From Microvirga pakistanensis (GTDB lineage: Bacteria > Pseudomonadota > Alphaproteobacteria > Rhizobiales > Beijerinckiaceae): a DNA stretch of 64,000 nt. Shown here in pieces: positions 16,635-27,479 of this stretch (its first letter is position 1; every line of letters starts with the position of its first letter). The position numbers and the translations under genes were made by a program. The notes under the pieces are model-generated. The model ran no database searches. It was given only the letters and a program-made list of their open reading frames with translations, and was not told the DNA's origin. The stretch is taken from the NCBI RefSeq assembly GCF_004458765.1, contig NZ_SPJX01000410.1, forward strand, positions 87,574 to 151,573. The letters are read 5' to 3'.

Positions 16635-17869
16635 GCAACAATCCTCTTGACGGCATCGAGCAACACGCGGGCTGCCATATCCGCATCCTCCAGGGTGATC
16701 GACTCGGCCGGATTGTGGCTGATGCCTCCCTTGCAGCGCACGAAGAGCATCGCGGTTGGGCATAGAGTGGCCATCGCCACCGCGTCGTGTCCTGCGCCCG
16801 AGGCGAGACGCAGGGGTTCCACGCCGATGCCTTTGACCGCTTCCTCCAGTTGGGCGGTCAGATCCTTGTGCATCGGTGTCGCGGGTGATTCCATGAAGGG
16901 CTCGATGGCAAAGGAGACACCACGCCGTCGAGCGACGGCTTCGCATTCGGTCACGATGTCCTGCACCATGGCATGGCGCACCGCATCATCCGGCGAGCGG
17001 GCGTCGAGGGTGAAATCGACACGCGCGGGAATCACGTTGATCGCGCCCGGCTGCACCTGAGCCACGCCCACGGTCGCGACCGTATCGGTGCGCGTCGAAC
17101 TCGCACGCTCCACGATACCGATCATCTCGGCGACGGCGGCCAGCGCATCGCGGCGCATGGTCATCGGGACGGTGCCTGCATGTCCTGCTTCGCCGATCAC
17201 ATGCGCCCGGGCGCGGGTGATCCCGTTGATGGCGGAAACGATGCCCACGGGGAGATCGCGGGCTTCCAGCTGCGGGCCCTGCTCGATATGCACTTCGAGG
17301 TAACCGCGATAGCGTGCCGGATCCCGGGCGAGGGCCGATATGCCGAGAGGATCGCCGCCGAACGCGACCAGCGCGTCGCGGAGAGACACGCCTTCCGCAT
17401 CCTTGCCATCGAGCCAGACGGGATCGAAGCGGCCGGCGAAGGCGTATGACGTGGAGAGATTGGTGGGAAAGCGAACGTTCTCCTCGTCCCCGAAGGCCAC
17501 GATCTCGATCGGGCAGGATGGCGTGATCCCTTCCGCCGCCAGAGCTTCCGTCACGACGATGCCGAGGACGACGCCCAGATTGCCGTCATAGCGTCCTGCA
17601 TCGACCACGCTGTCGATATGGGAGCCGATGAGCAGGGCCGGGGCTTCAGGATTGGAGCCTTCCAGGCGCCCGACCACGGAGCCGAGAGCGTCGATATGGG
17701 CGCGAAGCCCGGCCTCCCGCATGAAGGACAGCGTCGTGTCGGCTGCGGCCCGGTGAGCCGGGGAAAGATAGAGGCGGGTCAGGCGCCCTATCTCGTCCGT
17801 GTGCTGGGCGAGGTCCTCGATCATCGCCATCACGCGGCGGCCGAGGGGGAGATCCGGTTGATGTGTCAT
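16631..17869 (-). CDS. Zn-dependent amidohydrolase, allantoate amidohydrolase / N-carbamoyl-L-amino-acid hydrolase family (M20)
   Basis: A 412-residue metallohydrolase that removes carbamoyl or ureido groups (allantoate, ureidoglycolate or N-carbamoyl amino acids). The dinuclear metal site is visible: His84 and Asp95 in GSHIDSVVDAGRYDGNLG, Glu129/130 in AFGDEENVRF, a His in YLEVHIEQGP and a C-terminal His in KGGISHNPAESI. The dimerisation-domain motif GEAGHAGTVPMTMRRDA is intact. Purine degradation (AllC) and hydantoin/pyrimidine use are both possible; no other purine or hydantoin gene is adjacent. It is coupled to the downstream GNAT. Confidence 0.88.
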   Translation of the reverse strand: MTHQPDLPLGRRVMAMIEDLAQHTDEIGRLTRLYLSPAHRAAADTTLSFMREAGLRAHIDALGSVVGRLEGSNPEAPALLIGSHIDSVVDAGRYDGNLGVVLGIVVTEALAAEGITPSCPIEIVAFGDEENVRFPTNLSTSYAFAGRFDPVWLDGKDAEGVSLRDALVAFGGDPLGISALARDPARYRGYLEVHIEQGPQLEARDLPVGIVSAINGITRARAHVIGEAGHAGTVPMTMRRDALAAVAEMIGIVERASSTRTDTVATVGVAQVQPGAINVIPARVDFTLDARSPDDAVRHAMVQDIVTECEAVARRRGVSFAIEPFMESPATPMHKDLTAQLEEAVKGIGVEPLRLASGAGHDAVAMATLCPTAMLFVRCKGGISHNPAESITLEDADMAARVLLDAVKRIVA

Positions 17870-17936
17870 GAGGATAGAGTTTCAGGAACGGGCCCGCTCC
17901 GCAAGAGGCGCGCGGGCCGATCTCCCTGAACTCCTG

Positions 17937-19394
<1,458 letters not shown>

Positions 19395-19404
19395 TCAGGG
19401 AAAC

Positions 19405-19422
19405 GGCGCGGGAGTCCGCGCC
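19405..19422 (-). terminator. Hairpin after the liv operon
   Basis: A perfect 7-bp inverted repeat (GGCGCGG, CCGCGCC) with a 4-nt loop, 78 bases beyond the livF stop on the minus strand and followed by GTTT. It is the only structure between livF and the ferredoxin gene. Confidence 0.45.
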
Positions 19423-19500
19423 TTTGGGCTGGATATCGACGTTTCGGCCCGCCGCGTCAATGGTTTAAGGGCCACGTTTGTTTCCTGAAGGCCAAGCCTT

Positions 19501-20214
19501 CTAGACCCCCAGGGTTTCCGTCCTGAGGCGCTCATCCGCGATCAGCTCGGCCATGGAGCCCTGGAAACGCATCTCGCCCCTCTCGATCACGATGGCGCGG
19601 TCGCTGATGCCGGCGGCGAAGGCCCAGTTCTGCTCGGAGAGGAGCACGGCCACCCCCTCGGCCTTCATGACCCGGATGGCTTGCGCCATCATCTGCACGA
19701 TCACCGGAGCGATGCCCTCGGACGGCTCGTCGAGGAGGATCGCGTCCGGGTTGCCCATGAGGGTCCGGGCGATGGCGAGCATCTGCTGCTCGCCCCCGGA
19801 CATCTGGTTGCCACGACGCCCGCGCATCTCGGCGAGGTTGGGGAACAGCTCGAAGAGGCGCTCCGGCGTCCAGGGGGAGCGGCCCGCGCCTGCCGCCTTC
19901 CGGCCCGCCTCCAGGTTTTCATCGACCGTCAGGTCCGTGAAGATGCGCCGGTCCTCGGGCACGTAGCCGAGGCCGAGGCGCGCGATCCTGTAGGGCGGCA
20001 GACGCGAGAGGGATTGGCCTTTGAAGTTTGCTCTCTGGGCCGTTGCGGGCACGAGGCCCATGATGGCCTTCAACGTGGTGGTCTTGCCCGCGCCGTTGCG
20101 GCCGACGAGCGCCAGGACCTCGCCCGCCCGAAGCTGGAAGGTCAGGCCGAACAGCACCTGGGCCCGTCCATACGAGGCTGTCATATTCCAGATTTCCAGC
20201 AGCGGCTCGCTCAT
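19501..20214 (-). CDS. livF: Liv-type ABC transporter ATP-binding protein LivF
   Basis: A 237-residue cytoplasmic ATPase of the branched-chain amino acid (HAAT) family. Walker A GRNGAGKTT, signature MSGGEQQMLAIARTLMG, Walker B ILLDEPSEGIAPVIV, and the LivF-specific GYVPEDRRIFTDLTVDENL. It pairs with LivG on the fused permease. Its ATG overlaps the livG stop by four bases. It is the last gene of a four-gene operon. Substrates of this family include branched-chain amino acids, amides and urea; the downstream neighbours do not settle which. Confidence 0.92.
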   Translation of the reverse strand: MSEPLLEIWNMTASYGRAQVLFGLTFQLRAGEVLALVGRNGAGKTTTLKAIMGLVPATAQRANFKGQSLSRLPPYRIARLGLGYVPEDRRIFTDLTVDENLEAGRKAAGAGRSPWTPERLFELFPNLAEMRGRRGNQMSGGEQQMLAIARTLMGNPDAILLDEPSEGIAPVIVQMMAQAIRVMKAEGVAVLLSEQNWAFAAGISDRAIVIERGEMRFQGSMAELIADERLRTETLGV

Positions 20215-20987
20215 GCGGGGTTCAGTCCTTTCGGCTTCTCCAGCGCATGTTCGTCGCCGAGATAGGCGCGCCGCACCTCCGGATCCTGGCGGATGTCGTC
20301 CGGCGAACCCATCGCGATGATCCGGCCGCGCACGAGCACGATGACCCGCTCCGCATGACCGAACACGACATCCATGTCATGCTCGGTGAAGAGGATTCCG
20401 ATGCCCTTCGCGTCGGCGATCGAGGCGGTGAGATCCATGAGGTCCGCTCTCTCCCGGGCGGCCATGCCTGCGGTCGGCTCGTCCATCAGAAGGAGCTTCG
20501 GCTGTCCCGCCAGGGCGACGGCCAATTCCACCCGCTTCACGTCGCCATAGGCCAGGGCGGAGCATGGGGCGTCCGCGGCATCCGCCATGCCGACCTGCTC
20601 GAGCAGCCCGATGGCTTCGTCCCGGTAGCGGTGACGGGCGGAAGACCACAGGGCTCCGCTCTCGCGGCGACAGCTGACAAGGGCCATCTGCACGTTCTCG
20701 GCGACGCTCATGGACAGGAAGGTCTGGGCGACCTGGAAGGTGCGCCCCACGCCGAGGCGGAAGCGCTTCTGCGGCGATGCCGTGGTGATGCTCCGCCCGT
20801 CGAGCAGAACCGCGCCTCCATCCGGGCGCAGCTGTCCGCCGACCATGTTGAAGACGGTGGACTTTCCGGCGCCGTTGGGCCCGATGATGGCCAGCATCTC
20901 GCCGCGTTGCAGCGTGAAGCTCACGTCCCGCGCCGCCGCCACGCCGCCGAAGGACTTGCTCAGATGCTGAACGGAGAGCAGCGTCAT
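20211..20987 (-). CDS. livG: Liv-type ABC transporter ATP-binding protein LivG
   Basis: A 258-residue ATPase. Walker A GPNGAGKST, LivG-specific GVGRTFQVAQTFLSMSVAENV, Walker B LLLMDEPTAGMAARER and switch region FTEHDMDVVFGHAERVIVL. The signature region reads LAYGDVKRVELAVALAG in place of LSGGQ, as is usual for LivG. The ATG at 20987 overlaps the stop of the upstream permease gene by four bases, and its own stop overlaps livF by four, so all three are translationally coupled. Confidence 0.92.
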   Translation of the reverse strand: MTLLSVQHLSKSFGGVAAARDVSFTLQRGEMLAIIGPNGAGKSTVFNMVGGQLRPDGGAVLLDGRSITTASPQKRFRLGVGRTFQVAQTFLSMSVAENVQMALVSCRRESGALWSSARHRYRDEAIGLLEQVGMADAADAPCSALAYGDVKRVELAVALAGQPKLLLMDEPTAGMAARERADLMDLTASIADAKGIGILFTEHDMDVVFGHAERVIVLVRGRIIAMGSPDDIRQDPEVRRAYLGDEHALEKPKGLNPA

Positions 20988-22831
20988 GCCCGCTCCTCCT
21001 GCCACGCGCGAAGGGTGCCGACGATCCCGCGCGGGAAGATGAGCACGATGGCGATGATGCTCAGGCCCAGCACCAGGCGCCAGAGGGAGGTCAGCGGCAT
21101 GATCTGATCCCGCAGCACATGCAGGACGCCTGCGCCGACGAGGGGCCCCGTCACGGTCTGGATGCCGCCGACGAGCAGCATGGTCAAGGCGTCGACGGAG
21201 GTGGGGATGCCGAGCAGGGTCGGATCCACGGAGCCGCGCGAGAACGCGTAGATTCCGCCGGCAAGACCTGCAGCCGCGCCGGATAGGATGAAGGCGATCC
21301 AGCGATGGCGGCGGATGTTGAGGCCGATCGCTTCGGCGCGCGCCGCGGAGTCCCGTGCTGCGCGCAGCGCATAGCCGAACGGCGCGTCGATGATGCGCAT
21401 CAGCAGGAGGACCACGGCCGTCGTGAGCGCGAGCGCGAAGAGATAATAGGCCGTTGGACCGCTGGCCCATGCTGAGGGCCAGACGCCGACGATGCCGTTA
21501 TCGCCGCCGGTGACATCCACCCACTGGAAGGCAACGGCGAAGACGATCTGCGCGGCCGCCAGCGTCATCATGGCAAGGTAGATGCCCGAGAGCCGCACGA
21601 CGAAGGCGCCGACCAGCGCCGCGCCGAGGGCCGCAAGCAGCAGGCCTGTCGGAAGCGCCGCCTCCATCGGGAGAGCAAGCCATTTCACGGCGAGCGCCGC
21701 ACCATAGGCGCCCAATCCGAAGAAGGCTGCGTGACCGAAGCTCACGAGGCCGCCGACCCCGATGAGAAGCTGCAGGCTGAAGGCGAAAAGGGCGAAGATC
21801 AGGATTTCGGTGGCGACCTTCAGCACATAGGCGTCCCCGATCAGCGGAAGAGCCGCGAGGATGCCGACAACGGCGAGGACCGCCAAGACCGCGAACGGCG
21901 AGCGCTCGCGGCTTGCGATGCCCACCGCATGGGTGCCGCCGATCACCTCCGGGCGTCCGAAGAAACCGTAGGGGCGGACGGCGAGCACGACGGCCATGAG
22001 CAGGAACACCACGACAAGGGTGCTCTTGGGGAAGATCAGGATCCCGAAGGCCTGCAACTGTCCGATGACGATCGCCGCCAGGAACGCGCCGGGCACGCTG
22101 CCCATGCCGCCCACGACGGTGACCACGAAGGCTTCCGCGATGATCGAGAGGTCCATGCCCGCATGGGCCGATACGCGCGGTATCTGCAGCGCGCCGCCGA
22201 GGCCGGCCAGGAACGCGCCGAGAAAGAGCGTGCCGGTAAAGAGGAGCGCCTGGTTTACGCCCAGCGCTGCGATCATCTCGCGATCCTGCGTGGCGGCGCG
22301 CACCAGAACGCCGAAACGCGTCTTGCGCAGCAGAAGCCACACGAGCCCGAGGACGATCGGCCCGGCCGCGATGAGCACGAGTTCGTAGGAGGGGAAGCGC
22401 CGTCCGAGAATGTCGACGGGCGCGCGCAGGCCCGGAGCGCGGGGGCCGAGGATGTCCTCCGGGCCGAAGATCAGGATGGTGAGATCCTGCACCACGAGGA
22501 CGACGCCGAAGGTGGCAAGCAGCTGGAAGAGCTCCGGCGCGCCGTAGATCCGGCGCAGGAGAAGCACTTCGATCAGAATGCCGATCAGGCCGACGATGAT
22601 GGCCGAGGCCAGAATGCCGGCCCAGAACGTGACCGGGCCGAAGGAGAGTTCGAGCAGCCGCGGCACCAGCGTCGCGGCCGTGTAGGCGCCGATCATGTAG
22701 AGCGAGCCGTGAGCGAAGTTCACGATCCGCGTGACGCCGAAAACGAGAGTGAGGCCGCAGGCGGTGATGAAGAGCGAGGAGGCGCTGGAGAGCCCGTTGA
22801 GAGCCTGGATGGCAAGAAAGGAAAGATCCAT
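20984..22831 (-). CDS. Fused LivH-LivM ABC transporter permease
   Basis: A 615-residue inner-membrane protein joining two permeases that are usually separate. Residues 1 to about 290 are LivH-like (GVTRIVNFAHGSLYMIGAY; EAFVVTVVGGMGSVPGAFLAA). Residues about 310-615 are LivM-like (GVGGLVSFGHAAFFGLGAYG; GYALRAARDSAARAEAIGLN; MLLVGGIQTVTGPLVGAGVLH). One chain can therefore supply both halves of the channel. The ATG at 22831 is preferred to a TTG two codons earlier. It lies 47 bases after the binding-protein gene and is coupled to livG. Confidence 0.92.
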   Translation of the reverse strand: MDLSFLAIQALNGLSSASSLFITACGLTLVFGVTRIVNFAHGSLYMIGAYTAATLVPRLLELSFGPVTFWAGILASAIIVGLIGILIEVLLLRRIYGAPELFQLLATFGVVLVVQDLTILIFGPEDILGPRAPGLRAPVDILGRRFPSYELVLIAAGPIVLGLVWLLLRKTRFGVLVRAATQDREMIAALGVNQALLFTGTLFLGAFLAGLGGALQIPRVSAHAGMDLSIIAEAFVVTVVGGMGSVPGAFLAAIVIGQLQAFGILIFPKSTLVVVFLLMAVVLAVRPYGFFGRPEVIGGTHAVGIASRERSPFAVLAVLAVVGILAALPLIGDAYVLKVATEILIFALFAFSLQLLIGVGGLVSFGHAAFFGLGAYGAALAVKWLALPMEAALPTGLLLAALGAALVGAFVVRLSGIYLAMMTLAAAQIVFAVAFQWVDVTGGDNGIVGVWPSAWASGPTAYYLFALALTTAVVLLLMRIIDAPFGYALRAARDSAARAEAIGLNIRRHRWIAFILSGAAAGLAGGIYAFSRGSVDPTLLGIPTSVDALTMLLVGGIQTVTGPLVGAGVLHVLRDQIMPLTSLWRLVLGLSIIAIVLIFPRGIVGTLRAWQEERA

Positions 22832-22878
22832 GCCCAATCTCTCACCGGACGCCGATCATGCGCTCTGCCGCCACCCCA

Positions 22879-24084
22879 TCAATCCTTCCGTACGGCCTTC
22901 ACGCTGGCCTCTGTCGGCATGAAGGACGCACCGTCCTTGTAGGACCAGTCCGTCATGCCGCCATTGGCGCCCTTGAGCACGAGCTTGCCGATCCAGGCGC
23001 CCATGGTGGATTGATTGTCGATGCCGCGCATGGTGACGGGGCCCACGACCGTGTCGAACTTCGCATCCTCCAACGCTTTGATCATCGCCTCGGTCTCGAC
23101 GGATCCCGCGCGTTCGATGGTGTCGCGGATCATGTAGACGACCATGTAGCCGAGGAGCGACCCGAGACGCGGCGTCTCCTTGAATTTCGCCCGGTAGGCA
23201 TCAATGAAGGCCTTGTGCTTGGGATCGGTGATCTCGTCCCACGGATACCCGGTGACGGTCCAGCCTTCCGGCACTTCGTCCTTCAGGGGCAGCAGCCATT
23301 CGGGCTCGCCTGTGAGAAGGGAAAGGACCGTCGCGTCCTCGAAAAGGCCACGCGTGTTGCCTTCCCGCACGAACTGCGTGAGGTCGGGCCCGAAGAGCAC
23401 GTTGAAGATGCCGTCGGGCTTGGCCTGCTCCAGGGCCGAGACGGTGGCGCCCGCTTCGATCTTGCCCAGAGCGGGATATTGCTCGGCGACGATCTCGGCG
23501 CCGGGAACACGCTCCTTGATGAGCCGCTTGAACACGTCCGCCGCCGACTGGCCATACTCGTAATTCGGCGCAACGATGGCCCAGCGCTTCGCGCCGGAGG
23601 CCTTCGCCTGATCCACCAGCATGCCCACCTGCATGTAATTGCTGGGGCGAATGCGGAAGGTATAGCGGTTGCCCTGCGCCATGGTGACGGCATCGGTCAG
23701 CGGCTCGGCCGCGATATAGAGGATCTTCTTCTGGTTGGCGTAATCCGCCATGGCGATGCCGACATTCGACTGGAACGATCCGAAGAGAAGGGCTGCACCC
23801 TCGCGGGTCACCAGTTCATCCGCCACGCGAGTGGCATCGCCCGTGGTGGCGCCGTCGTCCCGCGAGACGATCTCGAGCTGGCGGCCGAGGACGCCGCCCT
23901 TGGCGTTGATCTCGTCCAGGGCCATCTGCCAGCCGTTGCGGTAAGGGACCGTGAAGGCGGCCCATCGGGCATAGGAGTTGAGCTCGCCTATCTTGATGGG
24001 AGCCTGCTGGGCTTGAGCCGCCGGAAAGGAGAGTGCAAGCGCCAGTCCGAGAGCCAGCCAGCGGGTCGTCGATGCCTTCGTCAT
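22879..24084 (-). CDS. Liv-type ABC transporter substrate-binding protein
   Basis: A 401-residue periplasmic binding protein (Peripla_BP_6, LivJ/amide-binding class). The signal peptide covers about residues 1-26 (LALGLALALSFPAAQA). The mature fold includes IKIGELNSYARWA, INAKGGVLGRQLEIVSRDD and FGSFQSNVGIAMADYANQ. It is first in the operon with the fused permease, LivG and LivF. The ligand is unknown; divergence from an amidase gene would fit an amide, urea or peptide-like ligand, but that is inference. Confidence 0.9.
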   Translation of the reverse strand: MTKASTTRWLALGLALALSFPAAQAQQAPIKIGELNSYARWAAFTVPYRNGWQMALDEINAKGGVLGRQLEIVSRDDGATTGDATRVADELVTREGAALLFGSFQSNVGIAMADYANQKKILYIAAEPLTDAVTMAQGNRYTFRIRPSNYMQVGMLVDQAKASGAKRWAIVAPNYEYGQSAADVFKRLIKERVPGAEIVAEQYPALGKIEAGATVSALEQAKPDGIFNVLFGPDLTQFVREGNTRGLFEDATVLSLLTGEPEWLLPLKDEVPEGWTVTGYPWDEITDPKHKAFIDAYRAKFKETPRLGSLLGYMVVYMIRDTIERAGSVETEAMIKALEDAKFDTVVGPVTMRGIDNQSTMGAWIGKLVLKGANGGMTDWSYKDGASFMPTEASVKAVRKD

Positions 24085-24227
24085 GATCCGGTTCCTGTTG
24101 CGAGGATTAGCGTGGATGTAGGGCCAATCGCTCGTCGAAGAAAGGTCAAACCGCCAAGGTTGCTGGATTCATACCTTGCCTGTTCCAGGAGAGGAATGAC
24201 ACATTTGCTGACCCGTTCCCTAGCCCC

Positions 24228-25430
24228 ATGGCCCCCATGCTCCTCGATGCCGATCCCGCTCGCGCCTTCATGCCTTATCCGGCCGTTGCCGTGCCACATG
24301 CGGAGCGCGGCCCGCTCTCGGGGCTGACCTTCGCCGCCAAGGACCTGTTCGACGTGGCAGGCTATCCTACCGGCTGCGGGTCGCCCCACATGCTCGCGAT
24401 GTCGGGCATCAAGAGCCGCACCGCCCCGACCGTGCAGGGTCTCCTCGATGCCGGAGCGCGGCTCGTGGGCAAGACGATCACGGATGAGCTCGCCTTCTCC
24501 ATGAGCGGCAAGAACGCCCATTTCGGCACGCCGGTGAACGGCGCCGCACCGGATCGCATTCCCGGCGGCTCGTCCTCCGGTTCGGCGGCCGCCGTCTCCC
24601 ACGGCCTCTGCGATTTCGCTCTCGGGACGGATACCGGCGGCTCCGTGCGGGCTCCGGCCAGTCATTGCGGGCTCTTCGGCATCCGGCCCACCCATGGCCG
24701 GGTGAGCCTGGAACTCTGTCACGATCTCGCCCCCTCGTTCGATACATGCGGATATTTCACCCGCGACGGCGCCACCTTCGTTCGGGTGGGCGAGGTGCTT
24801 CTGGGCCAGGACGGCAATCCGCTCTCCTCCCATCCCCACGTTCTTCTGGCGAAGGATGCGTTCGGCCTTCTCGCTCAGGAGGTGAGGGAGGCTCTGGCTC
24901 CGGCGGTCCATCAGGTCGAGGCGGCGCTCGGGTCCCCCGAGAGCGTGACCGTTGCCCTGGAAGGCTTCACGTCGCTCTACTGGGCCATGCGCTACATCCA
25001 GAGCCGGGAGGCGTGGGCTGTCGACGGGCCGATGATCGAGCGCCACCGCCCGCCGCTGGGACCCGGCGTGGCCGACCGCTTCGAGTTCTCCCGGGCCGTC
25101 ACCGATTCGCAGGTGACGGAGGCTCAGGTGATTCGCAGCGCCTTCCGGGCTCGGTTCAACGCCTTGCTGGCGCGGGACACGGTGCTCGTCCTCCCGACCA
25201 TGCCGGACATCGCGCCGCTCCTCTCGGAGAGCGAGGAGGCGCTCAACGATTACCGCAACAGGGCTCTGAACCTGCTCTGCCTGTCGGTGCTCTCCGGCCT
25301 GCCGCAGGTGTCGATCCCGCTCGCATCCCGGCACGGCGCACCGCTGGGGCTGTCCCTCATGGGGCCGGCGGGCTCGGACCTGAGCCTCGTCACCCTGGCG
25401 CGCCGGATCGCCGACGGGGCATTGGCCTGA
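24228..25430 (+). CDS. Amidase (amidase-signature family)
   Basis: A 400-residue hydrolase cleaving carboxamides. The Ser-cisSer-Lys triad is complete: Lys38 (FAAKDLFDVAGYPTGCG), Ser115 (RIPGGSSSGSAAAV) and Ser139 (LGTDTGGSVRAPASHCGLFG), with the family spacing of 24 residues between the two serines. The protein is shorter than many members (450-500). The ATG at 24228 has no obvious ribosome site, and the fourth codon is also ATG, so the start is uncertain. It is divergent from a Liv-type binding-protein gene, which suggests uptake and hydrolysis of an amide. Confidence 0.88.
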   Translation: MAPMLLDADPARAFMPYPAVAVPHAERGPLSGLTFAAKDLFDVAGYPTGCGSPHMLAMSGIKSRTAPTVQGLLDAGARLVGKTITDELAFSMSGKNAHFGTPVNGAAPDRIPGGSSSGSAAAVSHGLCDFALGTDTGGSVRAPASHCGLFGIRPTHGRVSLELCHDLAPSFDTCGYFTRDGATFVRVGEVLLGQDGNPLSSHPHVLLAKDAFGLLAQEVREALAPAVHQVEAALGSPESVTVALEGFTSLYWAMRYIQSREAWAVDGPMIERHRPPLGPGVADRFEFSRAVTDSQVTEAQVIRSAFRARFNALLARDTVLVLPTMPDIAPLLSESEEALNDYRNRALNLLCLSVLSGLPQVSIPLASRHGAPLGLSLMGPAGSDLSLVTLARRIADGALA

Positions 25431-25438
25431 ATGAACCG

Positions 25439-25480
25439 CTTCCGCCCCGTGCTCGTTACCGGCAGGCAAAGGGGCGGAAG
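25439..25480 (+). terminator. Hairpin after the amidase gene
   Basis: A 10-bp perfect inverted repeat (CTTCCGCCCC, GGGGCGGAAG) with a long 22-nt loop, eight bases after the amidase stop. It has no T-tract. It lies between the amidase and the SMP-30 gene and may lower read-through. Confidence 0.35.
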
Positions 25481-25506
25481 ACGGCCTGATCACAGAAGGG
25501 GACCTC

Positions 25507-26388
25507 ATGACCAATCCCATTGTCCACCCTCAGACGCCGCATGTGGCTGTGGCAAGCGCCTGCCTGCTCGGTGAAGGACCCGTATGGGACGACCGCTCGG
25601 ACACGCTGTTATGGGTCGACATCAAGAACCCGGCCGTCTGGCGCTATCATCCGGAGACGAGCGAGCACGCGCGGGTGGAAGCACCGGAGCGCATCGGATT
25701 CATTGCGCTCACGCCCGACCCCGACGTGGTGATCGCGGGCTTCAAATCAGGCCTCGGGCGGTTCAACCTCAGATCGGGCCAAGCTGAGCCCCTCGTCGCG
25801 CCGGAGAAGGACAAGCCCGGCAACCGCATCAACGATGGTCATGTGGGCCCGGACGGTGCGATCTATTTCGGCACCATGCATGATGACGAAACGGAGGAGA
25901 GCGGCTCGTTCTGGCGCTGGGACGGCAAGGAGCTGACGGAGTTCCATTCCGGCTTCATCGTGACCAACGGTCCTGCCTTCAGCCATGATGGGCAGACGCT
26001 CTACGGCACCGACACGGTCAACGGCATGATCTATGCCTTCGATGCGAACAAAGGTGCGATCGGTGAACCGCGCCGGTTCGCCCGTTTTGAGGGAGGGTGG
26101 GGGCACCCTGACGGCATGGCCGTGGATGCGGAAGGATATCTGTGGGTCTGCCACTGGGGGGGCTCGCGCATCACGCGTTTCGCGCCGGACGGCTCGGTGG
26201 AGCGCACCGTGCCGGTGCCGACGGCCCAGGTCACGAAATGCGCCTTCGGCGGGCCTGACCTGACGACGCTCTACATCACCACGGCCGCCATCGGACATGA
26301 TCCTCATGTGGACCCGATGGCGGGCCATCTCTTCAAGGTCGAGACCGGGGACATCCGGGGCCTGAAGGCCAACGTCTTCGAAGGATGA
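25507..26388 (+). CDS. SMP-30/gluconolactonase (LRE) family protein
   Basis: A 293-residue six-bladed beta-propeller, Ca- or Zn-dependent, that hydrolyses sugar lactones. Metal ligands match the SMP-30 set: Glu23 (LGEGPVWDDRSDTLLWVD), Asn154 (VTNGPAFSHDGQTLYGTDT) and Asp202 (HPDGMAVDAEGYLWVCHWGG); NDGHVGPDGAIYFGTM is the substrate-loop region. GGGGAC lies before the ATG. It is three bases upstream of an aldose 1-epimerase gene, and the pair fits oxidative use of a sugar (epimerisation, lactone opening). The sugar is unknown; the dehydrogenase step is not adjacent. Confidence 0.92.
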   Translation: MTNPIVHPQTPHVAVASACLLGEGPVWDDRSDTLLWVDIKNPAVWRYHPETSEHARVEAPERIGFIALTPDPDVVIAGFKSGLGRFNLRSGQAEPLVAPEKDKPGNRINDGHVGPDGAIYFGTMHDDETEESGSFWRWDGKELTEFHSGFIVTNGPAFSHDGQTLYGTDTVNGMIYAFDANKGAIGEPRRFARFEGGWGHPDGMAVDAEGYLWVCHWGGSRITRFAPDGSVERTVPVPTAQVTKCAFGGPDLTTLYITTAAIGHDPHVDPMAGHLFKVETGDIRGLKANVFEG

Positions 26389-26391
26389 GAC

Positions 26392-27405
26392 ATGGGAATC
26401 GAGCGCTTCGGCTCCGTCAACGGAGAGGATGTCCTGCAGGTGACCCTTGCCGGGCCTGACGGCATCGAGCTGCGCGTGCTCACCTGGGGCGCCGTCATGC
26501 GCGATCTCGTGGTGCCCACCGCCCATGGGCCCCAGGGTGTCCTGCTGGGGCTCAACTCGATCGAGGATTACGTGGCCCACTCGCCCTATTTCGGCGCCAT
26601 CGTGGGCCGGCATGCCAACCGCATCGGTGGAGCGTGCTTCACCCTCAATGGCAAGACCTACAGGCTCGATGCCAACGAGCGGCCCAACCAGCTCCATGGC
26701 GGCTCAATGGGCTTCGGCACGCGTCTCTGGAGCATCGTCGACCACAGCGGGACGAGCGTGACGCTCGGCCTCGTCTCGGACGATGGAGACATGGGCTATC
26801 CAGGGCGCCTCGTCGCCACCTGCACCTACAATCTGCTTCCTTCGGCCACTCTGCGGATCGAATTGACGGCCGTGACCGACCAGCCGACGCCGGTCAATCT
26901 CACCACGCATGGCTACTTCAATCTCGACGGCAGCACCGACATCCTCTCCCATCATCTGATGATCGCAGCCGATTACATCACCCCGACGCGGCCGGACCTT
27001 ATCCCCACGGGCGAGATCAAGCGCGTGGCGGGCACGCCATACGAGTTCACCACGCCCCGCCCGATCGGCGCGGCGGAGCTCATGCAGGACCGGACGATCT
27101 ATGATACCAACTTCGTGCTGCGTGGCCCTTACGGAGTACTCCGCCAGGCGGCGACGCTCGCCTCGATGAGGAACAGGCTCACGATGGAGCTCTGGACAAC
27201 CGAGCCAGGGCTTCAGTTCTACGCAGGCCACCTCATCAAAGTCCCGGTCCCAGGGCTCAACGGCACTCTCTACAGACCCCATGCGGGCCTTTGCCTGGAG
27301 CCTCAGCGGTTCCCGGACAGCCCCAATTATGCCCATTTTCCGGCGTCCATTCTCAATCCGGGGCAGGTTTCAAAGCAGGTCAGCGAGTTGAGGTTCTCAG
27401 GTTGA
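26392..27405 (+). CDS. galM: Aldose 1-epimerase (mutarotase)
   Basis: A 337-residue cytoplasmic enzyme interconverting alpha and beta anomers of aldoses. Catalytic residues fit the GalM family: His102 (RPNQLHGGSMGFGTRLW), His173 (NLTTHGYFNLDGS) and the base Glu303 (GLCLEPQRFPDSPN). FGAIVGRHANRIGGACF and FYAGHLI are also conserved. It starts three bases after the SMP-30 stop, so the two form an operon. Confidence 0.93.
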   Translation: MGIERFGSVNGEDVLQVTLAGPDGIELRVLTWGAVMRDLVVPTAHGPQGVLLGLNSIEDYVAHSPYFGAIVGRHANRIGGACFTLNGKTYRLDANERPNQLHGGSMGFGTRLWSIVDHSGTSVTLGLVSDDGDMGYPGRLVATCTYNLLPSATLRIELTAVTDQPTPVNLTTHGYFNLDGSTDILSHHLMIAADYITPTRPDLIPTGEIKRVAGTPYEFTTPRPIGAAELMQDRTIYDTNFVLRGPYGVLRQAATLASMRNRLTMELWTTEPGLQFYAGHLIKVPVPGLNGTLYRPHAGLCLEPQRFPDSPNYAHFPASILNPGQVSKQVSELRFSG

Positions 27406-27479
27406 GCGGGAACTTTGCCACAAGTTGGCCGTTTTTCCTGCAGCGTTGCGTTTCCATAAAAACACCAACGAAGAGGCGG

